DNA of 64,000 nucleotides from Candidatus Electrothrix rattekaaiensis (GCA_032595675.1 JAVQMD010000002.1:1116001-1180000), one strand, 5' to 3'; numbered from the stretch's first letter, positions 28,476 through 37,141 are shown. The notes: generated from the letters alone by a model not told the origin. Numbers and translations: made by a program.

Positions 28476-28559
28476 TCATACTGTTTTCCTCCTGAAATAA
28501 TCCTTCTTAACAGGACATTTCCCTGCCGCTGTTTCGTACAATATGATTTCTCGCTTCAT
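28476..28559 (-). pseudogene. HigB/Gp49-like toxin with internal deletion
   Basis: Only 27 codons remain: MKREIILYETAAGKCPV joined directly to KKDYFRRKTV and a stop. The first part is the conserved N-terminus of phage-derived Gp49/HigB RelE-type toxins and the second is their C-terminal (K)KDYxRRK signature. About 75-85 central residues are missing, in frame. The stop overlaps the antitoxin ATG (ATGA), the normal toxin-antitoxin spacing. The module is dead. Confidence 0.75.
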
Positions 28560-28679
28560 GCTTGCCATAACGCGCTCCCCACACCTGAACTCAATATACA
28601 GGTATTTTTCGGTAAGGAAAGGTAAGTACAGACAAACAGTTAAGTTCAGGAAGGTAAAACAGGGTAAAATATATTTTTT

Positions 28680-28697
28680 GGCCTCCGAAGCCTAAGG
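28680..28697 (+). other. Candidate attachment core (right), near-copy of the tRNA-Arg segment
   Basis: ggcctccgaagcctaagg matches 20120-20137 at 17 of 18 positions; the only change is G to T at position 14. The sequences outside are not tRNA-like. It marks the probable right border of an 8.6-kb island. Confidence 0.6.
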
Positions 28698-28712
28698 GTA
28701 AGCTGAGTTTGC

Positions 28713-28922
28713 TCACCGAGTTCCTTTTTCAATTCCCACAGCCAGCTCCTTAAAATTATGGTTCAGGAATTCACTTTCCGCCGGTGTCAGATCAAAACGA
28801 AGCTGGGCCTCGTTGACCACCTGATTACGTTGTGCTGCCGGATGATCCTTAACGATTGTACCGATCCATTGCACTGCTTTTTGTAAATTCGTCGACAGGA
28901 CAGCCGCAGGACGTCTTTCCAT
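28713..28922 (-). CDS. Small hypothetical protein
   Basis: 69 residues (MERRPAAVLSTNLQKAVQWI...). Ggag lies upstream of the ATG and codon use looks like that of neighbouring genes. It appears to be an all-helical, charged small protein (TPAESEFLNHNFKELAVGIE). No family is recognised. It lies just outside the right island border, next to the yqgE gene on the opposite strand. Confidence 0.55.
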   Translation of the reverse strand: MERRPAAVLSTNLQKAVQWIGTIVKDHPAAQRNQVVNEAQLRFDLTPAESEFLNHNFKELAVGIEKGTR

Positions 28923-29078
28923 AGCTCTTCTCCGTTGTTCATCGTATATTGTTCAACATCCATTGTTTTGCTTTCGCACTCTTTTTTGTTCTTTCTATCT
29001 TACAAGTTCCCTCTTGACTGTCAATCATAAGCAATGCTAACATGAAGATATATCAAGAACCGTGAAGGAGATTGCAGA

Positions 29079-29630
29079 ATGGAAGATTTGAGCGGACATT
29101 TCCTCATTTCAACACCGCAGATGCCTGACCCGAGATTTCAGGAACAGGTAATTTTGCTGTGCGCACATAATAAAGAAGGTGCGATGGGGGTGGTCATTAA
29201 TAAACCGAATGAGGAAATATCCATGATGGAGGTGCTGCTAGGCACTAATATTCCTCTGCCGGAAGGCCCCCTGCCGCCGGTTTATAACGGAGGACCGGTG
29301 GAAATGGAAGCCGGATTTATTCTGTACAGTTCGGATTTTGAGGCGGGTAAATCTCTCAAGGTCACGCCGAATATTTATCTTTCCCGTGAAGCAAAGTTGC
29401 TGGAAAAAATATCCAAAGGCGAGGGGCCTAAGGATTACATGTTTCTGCTGGGATACGCAGGTTGGGGGCCGGGACAATTGGAGAACGAGTTGATGGATAA
29501 CTCCTGGCTGACCGTGCCCGGTGATATGCATGTCCTCTTTGATACCCCGGATGAGCTGAAATGGAAACAGGCCGCCCGTCGGTACGGTATTAATATTTCT
29601 ATTTTCAGCAGTATTGTCGGAAATGCCTGA
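29079..29630 (+). CDS. yqgE: YqgE/AlgH family protein (UPF0301)
   Basis: 183 residues. MEDLSGHFLISTPQMPDPRF and GAMGVVINKP are the diagnostic N-terminal motifs, and FLLGYAGWGPGQLENEL marks the second half. The biochemical role of this widespread family is not firmly established; AlgH has been linked to regulation. GAAGGAG precedes the ATG by eight bases. Confidence 0.95.
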   Translation: MEDLSGHFLISTPQMPDPRFQEQVILLCAHNKEGAMGVVINKPNEEISMMEVLLGTNIPLPEGPLPPVYNGGPVEMEAGFILYSSDFEAGKSLKVTPNIYLSREAKLLEKISKGEGPKDYMFLLGYAGWGPGQLENELMDNSWLTVPGDMHVLFDTPDELKWKQAARRYGINISIFSSIVGNA

Positions 29631-29755
29631 CTCGGCTGCCGCACCCTCATTCCGCTATTACCAGAAGTTTTCTTGTTTTTTCCCATTCATACATGGCTGA
29701 ATGTGCAAGACACAGAGGCCCTGTCATGTTTTTTCAACAACAAGGAGGTCTTGCC

Positions 29756-30577
29756 GTGAAAAAGGTATTTTTCTTGCTAGCCGGTCTAGTGCTGTTGTTC
29801 GGGAGCACGGCAGTTGCCGGAGATATCAGCGTGGAAGTAGTTGCCGATCAGGGAAATGTCTTTCCGGCATATCCGGTCAGCGGATCTCCGGGGAATTATC
29901 GGGCCTATGTTCAGGCGGAACATAATGCACGATACGGCCTCCGTATCAGGAATCATACCGATAGGCGGGTTGGTTTGGTGGTGGCTGTGGATGGGCGCAA
30001 TATCATTTCCGGGAAAAAGTCTTACCTGCGCAACACGGAAAAAATGTATGTCCTGGAACCCTACGGTGTTGCCGTCTATCGCGGCTGGCGGACCGGGCAG
30101 GATGAAGTTCACCGTTTCTATTTCACGGAATCGAGTGATTCCTATGCCCAAGCCTGGGGGGATCAGAGTGCAATGGGCGTGATCGCAGTTGCTGCTTTTG
30201 CGGAAAAGCAACGACCGATGCCTTATTCGGATTATGGAGCGTCGGAATATGGAGCGCCTCGTTACTCAAATCAGGGTGCCCCCGCCTCTGCTGCACCGAG
30301 CAGCCGGAAATACAAGGCGCAATCCAAGTCGCAAGCGGCTGATTCCGTTGGGTCGGCAGCCGGAACCGGATACGGCGAAGAGGAGCATTCTTCCTCTGTG
30401 CGGGTGAAATTTCATCCGGAATCCTATGCCTTGGAAAAGCATTTTTATAAATATGAGTGGCGCGAGACCTTATGCCGCAAGCGGATCATATCCTGTTCGC
30501 GACCAATGCCTCCGCAACCGCCGCGCAATCGTTTTTGGTCTAATGACGGCTACGCACCGCCTCCACCGAGGTATTAA
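29756..30577 (+). CDS. Secreted protein of unknown function with Pro-rich C-terminus
   Basis: About 273 residues from GTG 29756, which has AAGGAGG eight bases upstream; an earlier ATG in frame lacks a ribosome site and would bury the signal. MKKVFFLLAGLVLLFGSTAVAG is a good Sec signal. The conserved-looking core (about 25-165) includes VDGRNIISGKKSYLRNTEKMYVLEPYGVAVYRGW, then a Tyr/Ser/Ala-rich linker and a last segment ending PMPPQPPRNRF...APPPPRY. The first part resembles beta-rich adhesin-like or carbohydrate-binding domains seen in envelope proteins; no function is assigned. Confidence 0.75.
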   Translation: MKKVFFLLAGLVLLFGSTAVAGDISVEVVADQGNVFPAYPVSGSPGNYRAYVQAEHNARYGLRIRNHTDRRVGLVVAVDGRNIISGKKSYLRNTEKMYVLEPYGVAVYRGWRTGQDEVHRFYFTESSDSYAQAWGDQSAMGVIAVAAFAEKQRPMPYSDYGASEYGAPRYSNQGAPASAAPSSRKYKAQSKSQAADSVGSAAGTGYGEEEHSSSVRVKFHPESYALEKHFYKYEWRETLCRKRIISCSRPMPPQPPRNRFWSNDGYAPPPPRY

Positions 30578-30597
30578 ACCCGGCCTACTCTGTTCTG

Positions 30598-30629
30598 TCC
30601 CTCCGGGTACTCGTCTTTTCCCGGAGGGA
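30598..30629. terminator. Bidirectional terminator-like hairpin
   Basis: A perfect 10-bp stem tccctccggg / cccggaggga with a 12-base loop lies between the convergent secreted-protein and Uma2 genes. The T-run after it is short (agtttt), so it is weaker as a rightward terminator. Confidence 0.7.
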
Positions 30630-30645
30630 TATCAGTTTTCCCTTC

Positions 30646-31233
30646 TCAGGCTTCCTGAAAAATCTCCGTTAGCTCTATCTCCAGCCCCGCAAATAGCTCT
30701 GAGCTGATGCTGTCGTCCCTTATGAACACCTCGGCCTTACCGTACTCGTTGTTTTGATCTAATCGGTAGACCATCACTGTCCGGTCAGTGGGGTGAAAGA
30801 GCCAGTATTCGCGGACCCCGTGCTGTTCGTACAGGGCTCTTTTGACCTTCAGGTCTTTGGCCGCTGTGGCAGGGGAAAGAATCTCAATAATAAGATCAGG
30901 TGCGCCGACACAACCGCGCTCGTCAAGTTTGTTCCTGTCACAGATGACCGAAATATCCGGCTGGACAACAGTGGTGACAGCATGGTCCTCTGTGTTATTC
31001 TGTTCCGGCAGGCGAACATCAAAGGGAGCTGCATAAACCGCGCAGTCCTTTTTCTTGAAATGTTGATACAGTAATGAGCTGAGTCGGATGGAGATCTCCT
31101 GGTGTAATCGTGAAGGAGCGGGTGACATATCCCATACGTCCCCGTTGATCAGCTCCCACCGTTCTTGATCATCCCAAGATAAATAGTCTGCGTAGCTGTA
31201 TTTTTCGTCGATTTTTGTTTGTGGAAGAGTCAT
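30646..31233 (-). CDS. Uma2 family (DUF820) PD-(D/E)XK protein
   Basis: About 195 residues from the ATG at 31233, which has GGAGA upstream; a TTG four codons earlier is less likely. SYADYLSWDDQERWELINGD, VVQPDISVICD and APDLIIEILSPATAAKDL are the Uma2 landmarks, including the PD and ExL catalytic positions. KREYWLFHPTDRTVMVYR-like text marks the last third. The family is nuclease-like but of unknown biological task and is often multicopy. Confidence 0.92.
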   Translation of the reverse strand: MTLPQTKIDEKYSYADYLSWDDQERWELINGDVWDMSPAPSRLHQEISIRLSSLLYQHFKKKDCAVYAAPFDVRLPEQNNTEDHAVTTVVQPDISVICDRNKLDERGCVGAPDLIIEILSPATAAKDLKVKRALYEQHGVREYWLFHPTDRTVMVYRLDQNNEYGKAEVFIRDDSISSELFAGLEIELTEIFQEA

Positions 31234-31422
31234 TGTTTTCTCCAAAGAAGGCTTTTGACCGCAGACTGCATGGTCCGGTAAGCTGTCTGGATCGTCTGTA
31301 CCCTGAAATTCATCCTTAGTTTAACCGCTTCCGAGCCGGAAGGCAACTTGCGTCATTATGTGCTCCTGCGGACTTCTTGCTGTCACAAAACTTGAAAGAA
31401 TACATGGAATGTGTCATAATAA

Positions 31423-31445
31423 ACCCGTAAACAGAGATAACGGGT
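31423..31445. promoter_or_regulatory. Inverted repeat at the start of the XRE gene, candidate operator
   Basis: acccgt / acgggt with an 11-base spacer ends six bases before the ATG of the HipB-like regulator. The ACGGGT half overlaps the expected ribosome-binding region, so a bound repressor could act on transcription or initiation. Autoregulation is typical of this class; this is inferred. Confidence 0.35.
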
Positions 31446-31450
31446 AAGAT

Positions 31451-31801
31451 ATGACACAAAAGAAAGCGTTTAATAAGTCTCTTCCCGTGGAAATCACGGA
31501 ACGCATCACCATCTTAGGTGACCGTATCAGGCTTGCCAGGAAAAGGCGTAGCTTGACCATGGAAGAAATGGCCTCGCGTATGTTCGTCACCAGAAAGACA
31601 CTGGCACGACTTGAGAAGGGCGAACCGGGTGTGTCGCTGGCGGTGCTGACTTCCGCCCTATGGGTTCTTGGCCTTGAGAATGATTTGAAAAAACTGGTCG
31701 ATCCGGAACAAGATACGGTTGGAATTTTTTATGAACGAAAAAGGCTCCCGGAGCGGGTTCGGTCTGCTCAATCGGATTCAAAGGATGAATTGGATTTTTA
31801 G
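31451..31801 (+). CDS. XRE-family regulator, HipB-like antitoxin without HipA partner
   Basis: 116 residues. The HTH runs about 25-75 (GDRIRLARKRRSLTMEEMASRMFVTRKTLARLEKGEPGVS) and is followed by the ALWVLGLENDLKKLVDPEQD segment found in HipB-like antitoxins that precede hipA. HipA-like kinase genes normally follow; here cobU follows after 37 bp, so the toxin half is lost or was never present. Confidence 0.8.
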   Translation: MTQKKAFNKSLPVEITERITILGDRIRLARKRRSLTMEEMASRMFVTRKTLARLEKGEPGVSLAVLTSALWVLGLENDLKKLVDPEQDTVGIFYERKRLPERVRSAQSDSKDELDF

Positions 31802-31838
31802 AGCATCAGGAAAAGGATCGGAATAGGAGAAAAAATCC

Positions 31839-32369
31839 GTGATCACCCTCATCACCGGCGGTAGCCGCTCCGGCAAATCCGCCTTTGCCCAGCAACAGGC
31901 CGAGCAAATCAATGCCCCTCGCCTTTTCATCGCCACCTGTCCTCGCATCGACCCAGAAATGGACGAGCGCATCAGCAGGCATCAGCAGGATCGGGAAGGG
32001 CTGGGCTGGCAAACCGCCGAAGTCCCCCTCCGCCTTGCCGAAGAACTGGAGCGCATCCCAGCCGGAACCACTGTGCTCATCGACTGCCTTACCCTCTGGG
32101 TCAATAATTTGATGTACGAGGCTGAGCAGCAAGAGCAGGAAATCAGCGAGGATCAAATCTCCGCCTTGGCCGAAGAATTGGCCTGTACCGCCCGTAATCA
32201 TCAGGGACAGGTTTTCCTGGTTACCAACGAGGTGGGACTGGGTATTGTCCCGGACAATCCCCTGGTCCGGCGCTACCGTGATCTGGTCGGACGCTGCAAT
32301 CAGGTAATTGCTGCTTTTGCTGATCAGGTTTTTCTGGTAAGTTGTGGAATCCCGATGCGCTTAAAATAA
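31839..32369 (+). CDS. cobU: Adenosylcobinamide kinase/guanylyltransferase CobU
   Basis: 176 residues. P-loop GGSRSGKS at residues 7-14, the conserved RLFIATCPRIDPEMDERISRH region and the catalytic HQxR-type His (HQQDREG), then VLIDCLTLWVNNLM. GTG start with AGGAG upstream. It activates cobinamide for nucleotide-loop assembly. First gene of a cobU-cobT-cobS-cobD/Q block. No B12 riboswitch is visible in the short upstream gap. Confidence 0.95.
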   Translation: MITLITGGSRSGKSAFAQQQAEQINAPRLFIATCPRIDPEMDERISRHQQDREGLGWQTAEVPLRLAEELERIPAGTTVLIDCLTLWVNNLMYEAEQQEQEISEDQISALAEELACTARNHQGQVFLVTNEVGLGIVPDNPLVRRYRDLVGRCNQVIAAFADQVFLVSCGIPMRLK

Positions 32370-32378
32370 CCGAACCGC

Positions 32379-32457
32379 CTGTAGGGACGAACTTCTGTGT
32401 TTGTCTCCTTCGATTATTCCTGAATAAACGGGCAGAAACGCAGGCCTGCCCCTACAG
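32379..32457. repeat. Imperfect inverted repeat (MITE/REP-like) between cobU and cobT
   Basis: The outer ends are ctgtaggg at 32379 and its mirror cccctacag ending at 32457, and the arms continue with weaker matches (gacgaacttctgtgtttgtc versus the reverse of gggcagaaacgcaggcctgc). A closely related half-unit recurs inside the downstream cobD reading frame at 34786-34811. Confidence 0.6.
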
Positions 32458-32472
32458 CGAGCTGAAATTATC

Positions 32473-33576
32473 ATGCCGACAACATATAGACCCAACCGAC
32501 CGGATAACGTTGATTATCTTGAAGCCACTTTCCGTAAAATTTTCCCACAGGACAGCGAATACCGGGACAAGGCCACGGCCCGGCTTGAGCAGCTGACCAT
32601 GCCCCATTGGGCCTTGGGTGACCTCATGGATCTGGCTGTGGATTTGGCCGGGATGACCCGCTCCATGCATCCGCCGGTAAAGCGAAAAAGGGTGGTCATT
32701 ATGGTGGGCGATCACGGGGTCACCGCAGAAGGGATTTCTAAATATCCCTCCGAGGTCACGGCCCAGATGGTCTATAACTTCGTAAACGGCGGTGCAGGCA
32801 TTAATGCCTTGGCCCGTCAGGCCGGGGCCGAAGTGACAGTGGTGGACATGGGTTGTGTTCAGGATCTGTCTGATCTGGTGAAAGAAGGTAAGATCATTTC
32901 TAAAAAGATCGCTGCTGGGACTGAAAATATGGCCCACGGACCGGCCATGACCCGTACCCAGGCGGTGCTGGCCGTGGAGGTGGGTATTGAAGTGGCGGAG
33001 CGACTGGCACCTGAGGTAGATATTTTTGCCACTGGTGATATGGGGATCGGCAACACCACCGCCAGTACAGCCATTGTCGCCGCTATGACCGATAAAACCT
33101 TGGACCAGCTGACCGGGCGGGGAACCGGCCTTGATGACGATCAGTTGGAGCATAAAAAAGAGATCGTGGCCCGTATCCTCCAAATGAATAAGCCTGATGC
33201 CGAAGACGGGCTAGATGTATTGGCCAAGGTGGGCGGTTATGAGATCGGCGGTATTGCCGGTCTGATCATCGGAGCCGCAGCCCACCAGAAGCCGGTGCTG
33301 GTGGACGGCTTTATTTCCACTGCTGGGGCATTGATTGCCTGCAAGCTGGAACCCTTTGTCCGGGATTATATCATCTGCGCTCATCGCTCGGTAGAGCAGG
33401 GCCATGCTGTCATGCAGGAGAAGATCGGCTGCAAGCCGCTGCTGGATCTCAATCTTCGCCTCGGCGAAGGCACGGGAGCGGCCCTGGCTATGAATGTGGT
33501 TGAGGCAGCGGTGGCCGTGCTCACCGAAGTGTCCACCTTTGCCGATGCCGGGGTGACCGGGACACCAGTCGCATGA
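32473..33576 (+). CDS. cobT: Nicotinate-nucleotide-dimethylbenzimidazole phosphoribosyltransferase CobT
   Basis: 367 residues. KRVVIMVGDHGVTAEGISKYPSEVT, GDMGIGNTTASTAI and the terminal LRLGEGTGAALAM with catalytic-Glu context identify CobT. It makes alpha-ribazole phosphate, the lower-ligand donor. The gene overlaps cobS by four bases (ATGA). Confidence 0.97.
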   Translation: MPTTYRPNRPDNVDYLEATFRKIFPQDSEYRDKATARLEQLTMPHWALGDLMDLAVDLAGMTRSMHPPVKRKRVVIMVGDHGVTAEGISKYPSEVTAQMVYNFVNGGAGINALARQAGAEVTVVDMGCVQDLSDLVKEGKIISKKIAAGTENMAHGPAMTRTQAVLAVEVGIEVAERLAPEVDIFATGDMGIGNTTASTAIVAAMTDKTLDQLTGRGTGLDDDQLEHKKEIVARILQMNKPDAEDGLDVLAKVGGYEIGGIAGLIIGAAAHQKPVLVDGFISTAGALIACKLEPFVRDYIICAHRSVEQGHAVMQEKIGCKPLLDLNLRLGEGTGAALAMNVVEAAVAVLTEVSTFADAGVTGTPVA

Positions 33577-34484
33577 GCTTATTGAATAGGCGCAGCTCTG
33601 GCAATAGGCGCAGAAAAAAAACATCGCGGTTTCAGAGAAACGCTCCTGAGCGGCAAAAAAGTCAGCAAAGGAGTACTACCGAGCCAAGGACCCGTCGACC
33701 GCTGAACAGGACCATCATCACGGTGATCGGTTCCCTTGTTGCGGCTCTTCGTTTTCTCTCGATACTTCCCTTTGCAGGCAGCCTCGGTACCAGTGAAAAA
33801 GAACTGGCACGATCAGTGCCCTTTTTCCCCTTGGTCGGTCTGCTCTTCGCTTGTATCGCCCTGCCTCTGACTTGGGGGCTGAGTCAGGTTCTGCCGCCAG
33901 CGGTGACAGCGGTGCTCACCGTTTTTATCCTGCTCTCCTTTTCCGGAGGACTCCATCTGGACGGGCTCGCCGACACAGCGGACGGTTTTTTTAGTTCCCG
34001 TCCCCGTGAACGGATACTGGAGATCATGCGGGATTCAGCCACCGGAGCTATGGGGGTGATGGCCTTGGTTGTGCTCCTCTCCCTCAAGATCGCCTGCCTT
34101 TCCTCCATGAATAATCAGCTCCTTATCGCTGTTTTTCTGATGCCCATTGCCGGACGGGTTGCCATCCTGCTGCTTATGGCCATGTTACCCTATGCGCGGT
34201 CGGAAGGCGGGTTGGGTAGCCTATTCAGGGACGCATTCAATACGCAACAGGCTCGACTCAGGGCCTTGGCCGCCTTGCTGATCTTGAGCGGTATTTCCTG
34301 GGCAGCAGCAGGCCCGCAGGGACTTCTGGCGGTTTTTTCGGTGTTGCTCATGACCGCCCTGTTTGCCTTCTTCTGTCGCAAAAAGATTGGCGGGGTAACC
34401 GGGGATACCTTGGGCGCGGCCTGCGAACTCGCTGAAGCCGTGGTTGCCCTGGTCTTTGTTCTCAGACTGGGAAATATTCTGTAA
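33573..34484 (+). CDS. cobS: Adenosylcobinamide-GDP ribazoletransferase CobS
   Basis: 303 residues with about six membrane segments; the typical GGLHLDGLADTADGFFSSR and RDSATGAMGVMALV motifs are intact. It joins alpha-ribazole to adenosylcobinamide-GDP at the inner membrane. The first 48 residues (RRSSGNRRRKKTSRFQRN...) are an unusually long basic, low-complexity extension compared with the roughly 250-residue norm. Overlap with cobT at its ATG supports this start, though an internal start is possible. The stop overlaps the next start by one base. Confidence 0.93.
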   Translation: MSLLNRRSSGNRRRKKTSRFQRNAPERQKSQQRSTTEPRTRRPLNRTIITVIGSLVAALRFLSILPFAGSLGTSEKELARSVPFFPLVGLLFACIALPLTWGLSQVLPPAVTAVLTVFILLSFSGGLHLDGLADTADGFFSSRPRERILEIMRDSATGAMGVMALVVLLSLKIACLSSMNNQLLIAVFLMPIAGRVAILLLMAMLPYARSEGGLGSLFRDAFNTQQARLRALAALLILSGISWAAAGPQGLLAVFSVLLMTALFAFFCRKKIGGVTGDTLGAACELAEAVVALVFVLRLGNIL

Positions 34485-37141
34485 TGAGCGACAAGAGCAG
34501 TTACAAGGGGCACGGCGGCAATATCAGAGAGATGGCAGCCCGGCTGGGTTGCCTGCCGGAAGATATTCTTGATTTCAGTGCCAATATCAATCCCCTCGGT
34601 CCACCGGAGTGTCTCTGGAATGTGCTGGCAGCAGGGATGACGGATATCATCCATTATCCTGACCTGGAGTCTGCGGAGTTGATTCAGGCCCTTGCGCAAC
34701 AGTACCGATTGCCTGCTGAACAGATTGTGCCCGGCAACGGCACCTCGGATCTGCTCTATGCGACGCTTCGCGCTCTTCGTCTGCCGGGCAGACACAGGGG
34801 CCTGCCCCTACGACCTACAGAAAAGAATATACGGCGGGCCGTCATTCCGGTTCCTGCCTATATTGATTATCGCCAAGCATGCGAACAGGCCGGAGTGGAA
34901 GTGCTCACTCTGCCCTTATTGGCGAAAAATGATTTTCAGCCGAATCTGGCGCAGATCTCTAAGCAACTGCAACCTGACGATTTGCTGATTCTTGGTCAGC
35001 CGAATAACCCGACGGGCAGGATGAATGATCGGGAGGCTCTGTTGGCCTTGGCTGATCAACACCCGGATGTTCTCTTTCTCCTGGATGAGGCCTTTGCCGG
35101 ATTCGTTACGGGGTACACCTCGTTGGCAGACTGCCGGGAAAATATCATTACCCTCTGTTCCCTGACCAAGCTTTTTGCTGTGCCCGGCCTGCGGCTCGGT
35201 TTTTTGGCTGCTTCCGAGAAGCTGTGCAATGCAATAAAGGGGCAGCTTGCCCCTTGGTCGGTAAATGCCTTGGCCCAGGCTGCTGGCAAGGCTATGATTG
35301 GCGATGCGGACTATATCAGCAGAACCCAGGAGATCGTTCGTGAAAATCGAGAGACCCTATGCCGAGATCTGGCGGCAATTCCGGCACTCCGAGTTGTTCC
35401 GGGAGCAGCAGATTTTTTCCTGATTCGGCTGGAGAGCACGATAACCGCCGCAGAATTGGCAGATCAGCTTTTGCAACAGGCGAAAATTGCCATCCGGGTT
35501 TGTGCCAATTATGAGGGACTAGACGAACACTATTTCCGGGTGGCTGTACGCTCGGAAGAAGAGAATAATCGCCTTATAGCTGCGCTAAAGGAAATTCTTC
35601 TGCCCAATCAGGAAAGAGGACGTTCCGTAGGGTGCGGCTCCTGCATCAAAAAAACGCCTTCCCTGATGTTCCTCGGCACCGGCTCGGATGTGGGCAAGAG
35701 CGTGCTGGTGGCCGGGATCTGTCGGGTGCTCTTGCAGGACGGCGTACGGGTAGCCCCGTTTAAGGCCCAGAATATGTCCCTGAATTCTTACGTAACCAGA
35801 GATGGCGGCGAGATGGGGCGAGCCCAGGTAGTCCAGGCCCAGGCCTGCCGTCTTGACCCGGATGTACGCATGAATCCGATCCTGCTCAAGCCTTCCTCTG
35901 ATGTGGGCAGTCAGGTCATCGTTCATGGTAAACCTGTCGGGAATATGCGGGTGCTGGACTATGTTCGCTATAAGGAACAGGCTTGGCAGGAGGTTTGTCG
36001 TACCTATGACGAGCTGGCAGCGGATTTTGACTGCATTATCTTGGAAGGTGCAGGCAGTCCGGGTGAGGTCAATCTGAAAACCCATGATATTGTCAATATG
36101 CGTATGGCTCAGTATAGCCAGTCTCCGGCTGTGCTGGTGGGTGATATTGACCGGGGCGGGGTCTATGCCTCCTTTATTGGTCATGTGGAGGTGATGGCTC
36201 CTTGGGAGCGTAAGCTGCTGGCTGGCTTCCTGGTCAACCGTTTTCGAGGGGATGCCTCCTTACTGGCGGATGCCCATGATTTTATTGAGCAGCGCACCGG
36301 CAAGCCGATGTTCGGGGTAATACCTTGGCTGAACAACCTTGGCCTGCCCCAAGAGGATTCGGTGAGCTTCAAGGCCGGACTTTACGATAGCGCAGAGCCT
36401 GTGGGCGAGCATGTGGAAATCGCCCTGATTGATCTCCCCCATATCTCTAATTTCACCGATCTGGAGCCGTTGCTGGAGGAAAAAGATGTCTGGCTGCGCA
36501 CGGTGCGTCGGGTGGATGAGCTGGGTACACCGGATGGTGTGATTCTGCCCGGTTCTAAGAACGTGGTTGCGGATCTGGCTTGGCTTGCCCAAACCGGCTT
36601 GGATGAGGCGATCTGTGGACTGGCTGAGCAGGGCTGCCAGATAACCGGTATTTGCGGGGGCTTCCAAATACTCGGCAAAACCGTCGCTGATCCGCATGGT
36701 ATTGAGGGGGAGCCGGGTAGTCTGTTGCACGGACTGGGTTTATTAGATCTGACCACGGAGCTGGCTGCGGACAAGACCCTGACCCGCCGCGAGGGCCAGC
36801 ATCTTCCGTCCGGCCAGCCGGTACATGGGTATGAAATCCATCATGGGCAAACTGGTAGCGGGAACGATACTGCGTCGGAACCTCTGCTGACCTTTGCCGA
36901 CGGTGCCTCCTGCGGCTTTGCGGACCGGACAGGCCGGGTCTGGGGCAGCTATCTGCACGGGATCTTTGACGCTGATCCCTTCCGCCGCTGGTTCATCAAT
37001 ACGCTACGCGAGGCCAAGGGCCTGCCGCCTTTCAGTGGCCAAGGTGCTCAGTATGATTTGGAACCTGCCTTGGATCGACTGGCTGCGGTGGTGCGGCAGG
37101 AAATGGATATGGATGCGGTGTATCGGTTGTTGAAAATATAA
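34484..37141 (+). CDS. Fused threonine-phosphate decarboxylase CobD and cobyric acid synthase CobQ
   Basis: 885 residues. Residues 1-375 are a HisC-type PLP enzyme: ILDFSANINPLGPP, NGTSDLLYATLRAL, GQPNNPTGR and the lysine context TLCSLTKLFAVPGLRLGF. After a short linker (EERGRSVGCGSCIKK) residues 387-885 are CobQ: FLGTGSDVGKSVLVAG, FKAQNMSLNSYVTRDGGEMG, GDIDRGGVYASF and the triad ICGGFQILG. CobD supplies aminopropanol phosphate, and CobQ amidates cobyrinate side chains. Within CobD, about 18 extra residues (RLPGRHRGLPLRPTEKNIRR) come from a repeat inserted in frame. Fusions place two steps of the lower branch in one chain. Confidence 0.9.
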   Translation: MSDKSSYKGHGGNIREMAARLGCLPEDILDFSANINPLGPPECLWNVLAAGMTDIIHYPDLESAELIQALAQQYRLPAEQIVPGNGTSDLLYATLRALRLPGRHRGLPLRPTEKNIRRAVIPVPAYIDYRQACEQAGVEVLTLPLLAKNDFQPNLAQISKQLQPDDLLILGQPNNPTGRMNDREALLALADQHPDVLFLLDEAFAGFVTGYTSLADCRENIITLCSLTKLFAVPGLRLGFLAASEKLCNAIKGQLAPWSVNALAQAAGKAMIGDADYISRTQEIVRENRETLCRDLAAIPALRVVPGAADFFLIRLESTITAAELADQLLQQAKIAIRVCANYEGLDEHYFRVAVRSEEENNRLIAALKEILLPNQERGRSVGCGSCIKKTPSLMFLGTGSDVGKSVLVAGICRVLLQDGVRVAPFKAQNMSLNSYVTRDGGEMGRAQVVQAQACRLDPDVRMNPILLKPSSDVGSQVIVHGKPVGNMRVLDYVRYKEQAWQEVCRTYDELAADFDCIILEGAGSPGEVNLKTHDIVNMRMAQYSQSPAVLVGDIDRGGVYASFIGHVEVMAPWERKLLAGFLVNRFRGDASLLADAHDFIEQRTGKPMFGVIPWLNNLGLPQEDSVSFKAGLYDSAEPVGEHVEIALIDLPHISNFTDLEPLLEEKDVWLRTVRRVDELGTPDGVILPGSKNVVADLAWLAQTGLDEAICGLAEQGCQITGICGGFQILGKTVADPHGIEGEPGSLLHGLGLLDLTTELAADKTLTRREGQHLPSGQPVHGYEIHHGQTGSGNDTASEPLLTFADGASCGFADRTGRVWGSYLHGIFDADPFRRWFINTLREAKGLPPFSGQGAQYDLEPALDRLAAVVRQEMDMDAVYRLLKI
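34786..34811. repeat. Repeat unit inserted in frame in the cobD part
   Basis: The 26 bases starting gggcagacac and ending ggcctgcccctac match 32430-32455 at about 22 of 26 positions. They sit in a loop-encoding part of cobD and keep the reading frame, so the protein gains a short Arg/Pro-rich insertion. Confidence 0.65.

Noticed and set aside
31802-31838. Cobalamin riboswitch before cobU
   Set aside because: Only 37 bp are available and no B12-box-like sequence is visible.
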